NCBI GenBank assembly: GCA_015179025.1
Contig: WHUX01000459.1
Location: 1-25,110 of the forward strand
Direction: 5' to 3'
Length of the DNA stretch: 25,110 nt
DNA from: Terfezia claveryi
Taxonomy: Eukaryota > Ascomycota > Pezizomycetes > Pezizales > Pezizaceae
This document shows positions 17,229-25,110 of this stretch, piece by piece (within the stretch, counting starts at the first letter, position 1; the number at the start of each line of letters is the position of its first letter). A program made the position numbers and the translations under genes. The notes beneath the pieces are model-generated. The model did not search any database and was not told where the DNA came from. It was given only the letters and a program-made list of their open reading frames with translations.

Positions 17229-17751
17229 AGCCCAGTAATGTTAGCCCTCGGATTCCCGCAGTGCTTTTTGCAATACTGGCTGTTGAACTGCAGGGTATAA
17301 GAGCCGAAGCTGACTGATACATCATGCATTCTCAGCCATAGGATTCCGAGTACAATCGGGTATTTGAGCTTTGTCACGAACATTAGGAGGTCCTCCGAAT
17401 GGTCTCCAATGGCACTGGGCAGACACGCGAGATGGGTAATAGCCCCAGAAGAGATAGGGCGGCCGTCAATGACATTAAGAAGGCGGGGGGTCTTTAGCTT
17501 GGAGGTTGGTATGGAGTTTTTACTGACGAAGGTCTGATCAATGAAGGCTATACCCGAAGCACCACAATCTATGAGAGCTGATGTTACCACTGTTTTACTA
17601 TTGAATTTAACAGTTATTGGTACTACAAAATGCTTACCAACCATGCGAGATTCATCAACAGACATAGATGCAGGCAAGGAAAACGCAGACAAAGATAAAT
17701 GACCCATGATAGGTCCCTTGCTAGTGTCAGCAACTAGGCAAGGGACTCCGC
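17024..17751 (-). pseudogene. pol: Element B pol: aspartic protease region
   Basis: After frameshifting at 17752-17758 the frame reads SGVPCLVADTSKGPIMGH, SVDESRMVGKHFVVPITVKF, ALIDCGASGIAFIDQ (catalytic Asp intact) and KYPIVLGILWLRMHDV. It then enters the proline-rich linker, where it continues as an unrelated tail to 17024 because RT lies in another frame. The open frame itself extends upstream to 17821, overlapping the end of gag. The protease domain itself looks intact. Confidence 0.9.
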
Positions 17752-17758
17752 TTTTCCC
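17714..17758 (-). promoter_or_regulatory. Programmed -1 ribosomal frameshift signal, element B
   Basis: GGGAAAA (17752-17758) in register G GGA AAA of the gag frame, spacer GCGGAG, stem arms TCCCTTGC (17738-17745) and GCAAGGGA (17714-17721). The gag stop is at 17734-17736, so gag and pol open frames overlap by 88 nt with pol at -1. Confidence 0.88.
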
Positions 17759-18930
17759 GACTCCTCTGGGGTCTCGGACACCATATGTTTGGCCAGGGAG
17801 CGATTCTTTCGAAGGGGGCAAGCCGCAATGAAGTGGTCGGCCTTCCCACAGGCTATGGATAGCCCATTATTCCGGCGGCGATCTCTCTCCTCCTGGGTTA
17901 ACCGTGGCCTACCTGCGGATAGGTCCATAGGTGCGGCACCACCTGCCACGAGAGAGGGGTGCGCGGGTTTGTTGGCCGAGGCCGGGACTTGGGCAGGCTT
18001 GGGAGTCGGTTGCTGTGGTTGGTGTTGCTGTAGCTGATGCTGGGGTTGTGGGAGACGGGGTGCTGGCCTGTACGTGGGGCGGTTGCGGAGCCGGGACATC
18101 CGCTGTTCTACCCAGGAAGCCTGGTCAATGAATTCGTCGAGGGTTTTGGCTTCCGGGAGGCTGACCATAGCCTGCTGGATTTCGTCATTTAGCCCTTCCT
18201 GGAATTGCCCCAGTTTGGACTGGTCATTCCATCGGACCTCCACTGCCAGTCTCGAGAATTCTGCCACATAAGTGGACAGATCGGTGTTTTTCTGCCTGAG
18301 GGCTCGGAGGGCCCGACTGGCAGTGCCAACGGCATCGGAGTCCCCAAACGCCCTATCCAGGATTGTAAAAAGGGCCGAGATATCATCAAGCTTGATCTTG
18401 GTTTCAAGGACATATGGCTGGATCTGGTCACAAGCTTTCCCCTCCAGCAAGGCGAAAATGTATGCCAGTCGATGTTGTTCTGACGGGAATCTGGCAGAAT
18501 CCCCATTCAGCTTGAGATTGACAGCATTTTTCCAGGCTCGTAGGCGAACCCGGTCCCCATTGAACTTGGGGAGTATTGGAATGCTTTCGGTCTTGTTGCT
18601 ACTGGCTGCTGTTAGTATTGCAAGGTTCTCTAGGGCGTGGCTGAGGTTTTGGACCATAGTCCGTTCGCTGGCCAGGGCAAGGTTCGGATGGTCGAAATCG
18701 GTGTGGAGGACCATGATCTCTTCGTCGGCGGATCTCAATTTTTGTTCAGCCACAGCCAGGCTGTTTTCAGCCACGGCCAGGCTGTTGCCGAGTTCGGCCC
18801 CGATGGCATCCATGGCCTCGAAGATGTCGATGATTTCTTGATGGTAGGCATTCAACTCGTTCAAGCCTGAGGGTATGGGGGAGCTCCTCCAGGTTTGAAA
18901 CCTGATAGCGGGTGGAGGGATTCCAGACAT
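17734..18930 (-). CDS. gag: Element B Gag polyprotein, uninterrupted 398-aa frame
   Basis: The start MSGIPPPAIRFQTW lies just after the primer-binding block and the frame is open to the TAG at 17734. The N-terminus is a coiled coil with a 7-residue tandem duplication (NSLAVAE twice, residues about 50-63) absent from D. The capsid-like region spans about 115-270 (FNGDRVRLRAWKNAV, LLEGKACDQIQPYV, LDRAFGDSDAVGTASRAL, STYVAEFSRLA), followed by a Gln/Pro-rich linker. The zinc knuckle reads SIACGKADHFIAAC, so the first Cys of CX2CX4HX4C is Ser (residue 358), which should weaken zinc and RNA binding. It encodes particle-forming structural protein and is the only unbroken gag frame here. Confidence 0.92.
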   Translation of the reverse strand: MSGIPPPAIRFQTWRSSPIPSGLNELNAYHQEIIDIFEAMDAIGAELGNSLAVAENSLAVAEQKLRSADEEIMVLHTDFDHPNLALASERTMVQNLSHALENLAILTAASSNKTESIPILPKFNGDRVRLRAWKNAVNLKLNGDSARFPSEQHRLAYIFALLEGKACDQIQPYVLETKIKLDDISALFTILDRAFGDSDAVGTASRALRALRQKNTDLSTYVAEFSRLAVEVRWNDQSKLGQFQEGLNDEIQQAMVSLPEAKTLDEFIDQASWVEQRMSRLRNRPTYRPAPRLPQPQHQLQQHQPQQPTPKPAQVPASANKPAHPSLVAGGAAPMDLSAGRPRLTQEERDRRRNNGLSIACGKADHFIAACPLRKNRSLAKHMVSETPEESGKAESLA

Positions 18931-18954
18931 GACAGCGTACCAGTTGGTCGATAA

Positions 18955-18966
18955 GATCCAACGTAG
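18955..18966 (-). other. Primer-binding block of element B
   Basis: The sense strand CTACGTTGGATC lies directly after the 5' LTR. The matching transcript-start sequence ATCCAACGT is the complement of 19314-19322 in the LTR, about 33 nt after the TATA box at 19355-19362. Confidence 0.65.
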
Positions 18967-19523
18967 TGTAACGATGGCTCTGGGGGCAAGGCGACCAAGG
19001 GGTATGCCGGGGCAAGGGCAAGGCTAGGATAACACACACGTAGGAATGCTATATGTGTGATCAGGGGGAGGCTGAGATGGGAGGCAAGGGCAAGAGGCAA
19101 GAGGGGCAGAGGGCAGGGGACACGAGACATGTGGAAGCAGGTGCCGCGTGTGTCAAGGGAGGCAGCTGGGCTGCAAACACAAGGCGAGGCAAGGCAAGGA
19201 CAGGAGGTTCGCGGGGTGGGCAGCAGGGCTGCAGAGTCGAGGCGAGACAAGGAGGTGCACAAGGGAGATGCACCAACGTGGAGAGAAGCAAGGCCCTGTA
19301 TTGGATATACAAGACGTTGGATGGGGATCCAACGAGAGGGCGGAGAGGGCAAGCTATATATACAGGATTCCTTCCTGGCTGGCCAAGGCCACCGGAAAGA
19401 ATAAGGTTCCCGAGACCCCTTATCTCGGGAACAGAGATAACAACGATATTAATTAACAATAACAAGAGTCGGACGGAATCCCGTCTGACTCTCAAACCCG
19501 GCGAGGAAAGGACGGTCGTGACA
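18967..19523 (-). mobile_element. Element B 5' LTR
   Basis: 557 bp, colinear with 688-1244. The U3 inverted repeat GAGAGTCAGACGG is imperfect here (near 19464-19493). The U5 hairpin at 19033-19059 has lost CpG sites relative to the 3' LTR copy (CG to TA in its right arm). Confidence 0.94.
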
Positions 19524-20236
19524 GCCATCAGCTCCTTGTCGTAGATCTCGTAGTTGCACTCAACTGAGGAGTACTTTTTCGAGAAGTAGGCCACTGAGTG
19601 GAGGATGCCGTTGATATACTGAGAGAGGATTCCCGCGGAGACATAGTCAGAGGCATCGGTTTCAATGACATATTCCTGGTCAGGGTCGAAATGTGCCAGG
19701 ATCGGTGCTAAGCAGAAGGCTTCCTTGAGGTTCTGGAAGGTAGATTGGGCTTCTGGATTCCAGTCAAAGCGCCGGTCTTTTTTGGTCAGTGCGGTGAGGG
19801 GGGCTACGATATTCGAATACTCTAGAATGAACCGTCGGTAGAAGTTAGCGAATCCCAGGAAGGCTTGGACGTCCTTGAGATTTGCTGGGATTTGCCATTC
19901 CTGGACAGCGGTAACCTTGGTAGGGTCCATCCTAATGCCCTTCGTGGTGATGATCAGTCCCAGATACTTGACCTCCTGCACATGAAACTCACATTTCTCG
20001 GGCTTGAGGTACAATCCGGCTTGCTCCAGCTTTTCCAACACCTGCCGGACATGAATCTTGTGTTCTGCTAGGGTATCCGAATAAATCAAGATATCGTCGA
20101 GGTAAGCCATGCAGAACACATCCAAGAAGTCTCGCAGGGTGTCATTAATGAAGTGTTGGAAAGAGGCCGGGGCGTTGGTTAAGCCGAAGGGCATGACATT
20201 GTACTCGAAGTGGCCATAGCGAGTTCGGAAGGCTGT
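19524..20236 (-). pseudogene. pol: Element A pol: RT palm and first part of RNase H
   Basis: From Met 20194: [42 protein letters not shown], connection [15 protein letters not shown] (same type as D) and RNase [17 protein letters not shown] to DKELMA. The sequence then enters the element B LTR at 19523, so a 377-aa open frame to 19061 is a chimera whose C-terminal 150 residues are antisense LTR. RNase H resumes at 687. A TAG at 20237-20239 (TGG in the intact copies) separates it from the RT N-terminal part. Confidence 0.92.
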
Positions 20237-20239
20237 TTT

Positions 20240-21489
20240 CTACTCCTCCCCCTCGGCAATCCGTACCAGGTTGTATGCCCCTCTCAAATCCAGTTTGGTG
20301 AACCATTTGGCCTTGGAAAGCCTGGCTAATGTCTCCTGGATTAGAGGCAGGGGATACCTGTTCTTGACCGTTATCTCATTCAGCCCCCGATAGTCCACAC
20401 ATAGCCTAAGAGAACCATCTGATTTCTTGACGAATAGCACTGGGGCGCCCGCTGGTGAGGAGCTGTGGCGAATGAAGCTCTTGTTGAGGTTTTCCTCCAA
20501 GTACTTCTTCAAAGCTTCTAGCTCTAACCGGGACATTCCGTAGAGGGGCCCATAGGGAGGGGTCTTACCCTCTATCAGCGGAATAGTATGGTCATAGGGT
20601 CGGTGGGGTGCGAGTTTCTCCGTGGCCTTTTCCGAGAACAGATCAATGAACTCGTGGTATTCATCCGGAATCAGGGACTTCCACTCCTCCTTAGGCCACA
20701 ACTTATTGATCTCCAGGTTCACCTCATATATAGACAGGGCATGAGCCTTCAGCTTGTACCTCCTGGTGAGGTAAGCAAAAGCCCCTGCTCCGATGAAGCT
20801 AATATTCAGAGGTTTTTGGGGACTCGGGGGCATAGAGGGGACAGGGGAAACCGGGGGCACAGGGGACACCGGGGGCACAGGGGAAACCGGGGGAATGGTG
20901 GCATTGATGTGTGCAGGCGGGAGTACCACCTGCGTCGGGTGAATTATTGGGGGTGGCAATGCGCACAGCCCAGTGACAGTGGTTTTTGGATCTCCACAGT
21001 GTTTTTTGCAATAAGGGCTGTTGAATCGCAAGGTGTAAGAGCCAAAGCTGACTGATACATTGTGCATCCTAAGCCAGGGGATCCCAAGGACAATTGGGTA
21101 CTTTAGCTTAGTTACGAACATTTTGAGATCTTTCCAGTGATCACCCATGGCACTGGGCAGGCATGCAAGGTCGGTAATCACCCCAGAAGAGATAGGGCGG
21201 CCGTCGATAACATCAAGAAGGCGGGGAGTCTTTAGCTTGGAGGTTGGTATAGAGTTTTTACTGACGAAGGTCTGGTCAATGAATGCTATTCCTGAAGCAC
21301 CACAATCTATGAGAGCTGATGTAACTACTGTTTTATCATTGAACTTGACAGTTATAGGTACAATGAAGTGCTCGCCAAACAGGCGAGACTCATCAACAGA
21401 CATAGATGTAGGCAAGGAAAACGTAGACAAAGATAAATGACCTGGAGCAGGTTCCTTGCTAGTGTCAGTAACTAGGCAAGGGACTCTCC
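20240..21489 (-). pseudogene. pol: Element A pol: protease and RT N-terminal part in one frame
   Basis: The open frame from Met 21430 is 396 aa: SVDESRLFGEHFIVPITVKF, ALIDCGASGIAFIDQ (catalytic Asp present) and KYPIVLGIPWLRMHNV. Next is a proline-rich linker built of repeated PPVSPV units, then [18 protein letters not shown] and the RT fingers up to [18 protein letters not shown], with a stop at 20240. This copy and C keep protease and RT in one frame. That suggests the ancestral arrangement was continuous and the frame change in B and D is derived. Confidence 0.92.
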
Positions 21490-21496
21490 TTTTCCT
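21452..21496 (-). promoter_or_regulatory. Decayed -1 frameshift signal, element A
   Basis: The heptamer position reads AGGAAAA (21490-21496) instead of GGGAAAA. The spacer is GGAGAG. The stem arms are TCCCTTGC (21476-21483) and GCAAGGAA (21452-21459), with one mismatch. The layout is the same as in B, C and D but the slip site is weakened. Confidence 0.75.
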
Positions 21497-22708
21497 GACT
21501 CTTCAACCTCTTCAATCCGTGATTCGGATATGGCGTGGGCGGCCATTGAGCAGTTTTTGCGGAGGGGACATGCCATGATAAAGTGGTCCCCTTTCCCACA
21601 GGCAATGCACAACCCATTGTTGCGGCGACGTTCCCTCTCTTCTTGTATCAGGCGGGGCCTTCCTGATCATAAATCTATGGGGGTGGTGCCGCCCGCCACC
21701 AGAGATGGGTGGGCTGGCTTATTGGCTGTAGCTTGGGTCTGAGAGCAAGGGTTCTGGGGTCGAGTTTGTTGCTGGGGGTGCTGGGTTTTAACAGGAGGCC
21801 GATAGGTACTGGGGGCGCTGACCTGGACTCTCAACCTAGCCATCTTTTGCTCCATCTTGAATGCCTGATCAATGAATTCATCTAGGGTTTTAATATCTGC
21901 AGATTGGAGGAGGGCCTGTTTGAGCTCAATATTGAGGCCTTCCTCGAACTGTTCCAGCTTCACCCAATCGTTCCACTCCACCTCTGCTGCCAACCTTGAG
22001 AATTCTGCCACATATGTTGAGAGGTCATGGCCCTTCTGTTTTAGTGCTCGGAGAGCGTGAGTTGCTGTACCCACGGGGTCTGGGTCTCCGAAGGCACGGT
22101 CGAGGAGCAGCAACATCAGGGAGGTTGAAGCGGTCATCGAGCACATAGGGTTGGACCTGGTCCAAAGCTCTGCCCTCTAATAGGCCATATACATAAGCTA
22201 ATCGGTGCTGAATGGTAGGGAATTTTGCAGCATCCCTAGTTAGTTTGATTTTGATGGAATTTTTCCAGGCTTTCAGGCGAGTCCTGTCGCCATTGAACTT
22301 TGGTGGGGTAGGGAGATCTTGGGTTTTGGGTGTCTGGGATGCTTGGGGTGCTGGGGCTGTTTGGAATCCGATCGTGTCCAGGGCCCTATTCAGGGTCTGA
22401 ATGGTTCTTCTTTCGTTGACTAAGTCGTTCTGGGCAGTCACGAGGTTGTTTTGGCAGGAGGCGAGGTCGGCCTGGCATGAGAGGAGGTCTTCGGTGAGTA
22501 TTGTGACTTCGTCATTGGCCCTTGTCTGTTTTTGTTGTCTTTCATGTATGGCCGATTCCAGTCATTGGCCTAAGGCATCCGCCGCCAGGTATATATCGAT
22601 AATGGTCTGACAATAGCTACCGAAATCGGCCTGGTTCATAGGAATGGGTAGAGCTTGCCAGGCTCGAAATCTGGCTGCGAGCGCTGGAGTGGTGTCTTGG
22701 GCAGCCAT
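21472..22708 (-). pseudogene. gag: Element A gag, broken by stops and a frameshift
   Basis: The proposed start ATG at 22706-22708 (MAAQDTTPALAARFRAW) comes shortly after the primer-binding block. TGA at 22562-22564 interrupts the coiled-coil part. The region from Met 22441 (MTAQNDLVNERRTIQTL) to about 22100 is open, with FNGDRTRLKAWKNSI and LLEGRALDQVQPYV. A small deletion near 22100 then shifts the frame just before LDRAFGDPDP, which continues to a TGA at 21667-21669 (PIDL-stop). The knuckle CIACGKGDHFIMAC is intact and the frame ends ESLA-stop at 21472. It belongs with the C-type gag. Confidence 0.9.
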
Positions 22709-22731
22709 TAAGCATACCGGTTGATCAGGGT

Positions 22732-22743
22732 GATCCAACGTAG
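22732..22743 (-). other. Primer-binding block of element A
   Basis: The sense strand CTACGTTGGATC directly after the 5' LTR. The next bases (ACCCTG) differ from those in the other elements, so only these 12 nt are conserved. Its partner ATCCAACGT is the complement of 23070-23078. Confidence 0.65.
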
Positions 22744-23292
22744 TGTAACGATGGCTCTAGGGACAAGGCGACCAAGGGGTATGCCGGGGCAGTGGCAAGG
22801 GGGAATCGCATACGTAGGAGCACTACGTGTGTGATCTGGGGAAAGGCTAGGGTAACACACATGTAGGAACACTACATGTGTGACTGGGGAAGGCTGGGAT
22901 GGGGCAAGGGCAGGAGGCAAGAGGCAGGGACAAGAGACACACGGAAGTGGTTGCCGCGTGTGTCGGAGGGAGGCAGCTATGCTGCAGAGTTGTTTGTATG
23001 AGACAAGGATGTGCACAAAGGAGGTGCACAAGCGCTGGGAGAAGCAAGGTCCTGTATTGGGTATACAAGACGTTGGATGGGGATCTAATGACAGTACGAG
23101 GGACAGGCTCTATATATACATAACTCGGTCAGGGCAATGGGGGAAATAAGCTTCCCTATCTCGGAAGCCAAGCAAGGTAACGATAACACAATAACCCATC
23201 ACCTGCGATCGCAGGTGATGACAAAGACAATAATGGCAATGACCCATCACCTGCGATCGCAGGTGACGACAACTGAACACACGATTGTTACA
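22744..23292 (-). mobile_element. Element A 5' LTR
   Basis: 549 bp, TGTAACAATCG...CGTTACA on the element strand. TATATATA lies at 23111-23118. U3 has a perfect 24-bp palindrome (23197-23220, half-site CATCACCTGCGA) and a near-perfect second copy 48 bp away (23245-23268). U5 has two hairpins: one near 22812-22830 with ACGTAG/CTACGT arms, the other at about 22856-22882 with CACACATGTAG/CTACATGTGTG arms. The 3' LTR is outside the window, so no LTR-pair divergence can be taken. Confidence 0.92.
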
Positions 23293-24575
23293 ATACTATA
23301 CAAATTATATAAAGTTCTTAGATCAAGTAACAGAGAAAATAAGGACTGAGTTAGAATCTGGAAGAATAGTACCATCCAGCTCACTGAATAGTATCCTCAT
23401 GTTTACACAGCCTAAAAGGATTTAGACAAGAATGACAAGCAACAGGCCAGATTCTTGCTATACTATGTACCCAGAAAAAGCTAGTGCAAAAGGATAAAAC
23501 ACCATACCAAATATCAAAAAATATTGACTAGTAGCTAGCAAGGAATATATTTCAGCAGCTGATCTGGCAGATGGATATCACAATATTAGGCATGCACATG
23601 AATCAGTAAAATATAGTACTTTAAATCATCTAGAGAAATTTGACTACTAGTATAGCAAGAATTGCAATGCACCTGTAACTATAATGAGGGCTATGAATTA
23701 GTTACTGAGGATTATATTGGAAAAAAGTCATGGTTTATTTAGATGACATTCTGATTGAACAGATACCCTGGAAAAATAAGAAGTGTTAGAGGATCTATAG
23801 ATATTGGCCAGGGAAAAGTTTTTCTTCAACAAAAAAAATGCTAGATCCTTGCTCCAAGCTGAAAGTACTGGAATTATTGTCACCAAGCAAGGGTTAGAAA
23901 TGGATCCAGAAAAAATCAACTCAATAGCAAATTATCTATCCCTGACTCAAAAAAAATTACAGAAATTTCTAGGATGGTTAATTATTGAGAAGGTTTTGTC
24001 CAGAATTGGAGCTGTAGCAAACCACTATAGAATTGCAAGGGTCAACAAAGAAGCACATGTGGACTCCTTACATAATGAGTCATTTGTGAGAGTTAAAGAG
24101 CTAATAATGAGCAATAAGGTACTCAACCAATTAATCATAACTCAGGCCTTCCAATCTATTTATTACAGATGCTAGTAATACAGGGATTTCAGGATGGATT
24201 GCCAAATGGAGAATGGTTATCAGGCCAGCAGAATTTCACTCTAGGAAATTAAATGATGGACAAATGAATTACACAACAACTGATAAGGAATTATTAGCAA
24301 TTGTTGACTCACTAGGTATTTCAGGCCTGAACTACAGGGTCACAAAGTGATCATCTAAACGATCACAAACCCTTAGTCACATTTATGATAGTATCCCTAA
24401 AGTCAGATGAAAGAAGTGGCAAGAGACTATGAGTCAGTTTGACCTAACCTAAATACATTCAGGCAAGGACAACCACATAGTAGATGTACTGTCCAGAGGA
24501 GTATATAGTCCCTCTGAATCCCCTCTACTGGACAGTCTTCTCACCATACAACTGCCTTACTACAATATCCAGTAG
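23293..24575 (+). pseudogene. Ancient Ty3-like relic: reverse transcriptase and RNase H of a different lineage
   Basis: Composition turns AT-rich exactly at the A LTR edge. Readable on the plus strand: RTELESGRIVPSSS (RT N-terminal motif, about 23340-23385), AADLADGYHNIR (about 23555-23590), NCNAPVT..RAMN, and MVYLDDILIEQ with the catalytic YLDD at 23736-23747. These are followed by GIIVTKQGLEMDPEKINSI and KLQKFLGWLI in a 123-aa open piece (23804-24175). The RNase H follows as TDASNTGISGWIAKW, FHSRKLNDGQMNYTTTDKELLAI and the end HSGKDNHIVDVLSRG, with a stop at 24573-24575. Many stops and frame changes separate these motifs. It is not closely related to elements A-D and is far older. Element A inserted just upstream of its RT. 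Confidence 0.85.
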
Positions 24576-25047
24576 TAACCAACCACCTTCTGTCCCATAC
24601 AAACTTTCAGAAAACTCCCCCCACATTCTCCACTCACCACATGCCTTCACCAAACCAGCTCAGGATCAGAGGAGCTACTGGAGACCAGTGTCTCCACCTA
24701 TCCTTGGGAGACAATCTCCAACACCATCCAAAGAGAAGGAGACTCCTCCTCTCCAAATCACCACACCAACCTCCCACAAAGACATGTTTAGGAGGTTAAT
24801 GACCAGGCCTGTCTGGCATGACAGAGAAGGCCTAAATGCAGTCTTTGAGGCTGAAAGGTATAAAGCCACAGTTGAGGATAATCCTGAACCTGATGAATCT
24901 AACACCCACAAAGAAATTTCAGGCTCAGACAGCTCCAGCAGGAGCCAGCAGCAGTCCAAACTGCTGCCACTACTACCAGGGCCCAGGCCCAACAACAATA
25001 AGAGGATAAAAAGAGAGGAAGGTCAGTTACAAGAAAACCAAGTTTGA
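24484..25047 (+). other. Unrecognised proline/serine-rich ORF, 187 aa, after the relic RNase H
   Basis: The open frame starts inside the relic RNase H tail but in another frame, so its first 30 or so residues are probably spurious. The rest is low-complexity proline/serine-rich sequence (PPLQITTPTS), then a more ordered segment KDMFRRLMTRPVWHDREG and an acidic/glutamine stretch ending in a basic patch (NNNKRIKREEG). No family is recognised. It may be the decayed spacer between RNase H and integrase of the relic, or a different gene fragment. It has no clear stop-rich decay, which sets it apart from the preceding kilobase. Confidence 0.35.
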
Positions 25048-25110
25048 AGTAATTAACAAAAGACCTAGTACATCCTCTCCCTCCACTCTTGCTGCCCCTG
25101 AGGCAGAGGA
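25048..25110. other. Window end, nothing recognised
   Basis: Short AT-rich to mixed sequence after the stop at 25047, with no feature that can be supported. Confidence 0.5.

Larger units (their letters stand above)
688..19523 (-). mobile_element. Element B: Ty3/gypsy chromovirus, interrupted by element C
   Basis: The parts are 688-1301 and 13829-19523, about 6.3 kb after removing C. Both LTRs are 557 bp with TGTCAC...GTTACA ends. By hand alignment they differ at about 25 positions (roughly 95.5% identical), all but one being transitions. The internal order is gag, frameshift site, protease, reverse transcriptase, RNase H, integrase, chromodomain. It inserted into the RNase H region of A. Its gag is the only unbroken gag frame in the window, but pol has one frameshift, one frame change and several stops. 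Confidence 0.95.
1..23292 (-). mobile_element. Element A: outermost Ty3/gypsy chromovirus copy, split and running off the left edge
   Basis: The visible parts are 1-687 (RNase H to the integrase zinc-binding region) and 19524-23292 (5' LTR, gag, protease, reverse transcriptase). The two halves join in frame across element B: pol reads up to the RNase H residues before the B junction at 19524 and resumes at 687. The flanks GCTAT (683-687) and GCCAT (19524-19528) are a 5-bp target duplication with one transition. About 1.8 kb of the 3' end (rest of integrase, chromodomain, 3' LTR) must lie left of base 1, judging from element D. The 5' LTR abuts AT-rich DNA at 23293, so this is the first element to have landed among the four. 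Confidence 0.93.

Noticed and set aside
23728..23919. Minus-strand 63-aa frame and other antisense frames in the AT-rich flank, including 24675-24998
   Set aside because: They overlap recognisable plus-strand RT motifs or the low-complexity ORF and show no domain of their own.

Overview
The window shows a stack of four Ty3/gypsy-type (chromovirus) LTR retrotransposons inserted one inside another, next to an AT-rich stretch holding a much older Ty3-like relic. Chromodomain-bearing integrases, nested heterochromatin-like architecture and decay dominated by C:G to T:A transitions point to a filamentous fungus, perhaps an ascomycete with a transposon-rich genome. The species cannot be fixed from this sequence, and no host gene, tRNA or rRNA was recognised.

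Layout, outermost to innermost. Element A (minus strand, oldest of the four) occupies 1-687 and 19524-23292. Its 5' LTR is 22744-23292 and its 3' end lies left of the window. Element B (minus) occupies 688-1301 and 13829-19523, with LTRs 688-1244 and 18967-19523. It split A in the RNase H coding region (target duplication GCTAT/GCCAT). Element C (minus) occupies 1302-3848 and 10086-13828, with LTRs 1302-1875 and 13254-13828. It split the 3' untranslated region of B (target duplication AAGAC). Element D (plus) occupies 3849-10085 uninterrupted, with LTRs 3849-4404 and 9529-10085. It split the RNase H coding region of C (target duplication ATCGG). From 23293 the base composition switches to AT-rich, and a heavily decayed reverse transcriptase/RNase H of another Ty3 lineage is readable to about 24575, followed by an unrecognised proline-rich ORF.

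Each full element has the order LTR, conserved 12-nt primer-binding block, gag (coiled coil, capsid-like region, CCHC knuckle), protease, reverse transcriptase, RNase H, integrase, chromodomain, 3' untranslated region, polypurine tract, LTR. Gag and pol lie in different frames joined by a GGGAAAA heptamer, a 6-nt spacer and a stem-loop. This is a canonical -1 frameshift signal, supported by a compensatory base-pair change between copies. The primer-binding block is complementary to the predicted 5' end of the transcript, which suggests Tf1/sushi-style self-priming.

No copy looks autonomous: every pol carries stops or frame changes. Only element B retains an uninterrupted gag frame, and its zinc knuckle has lost its first cysteine. 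Counts of LTR differences below were made by eye and are approximate.
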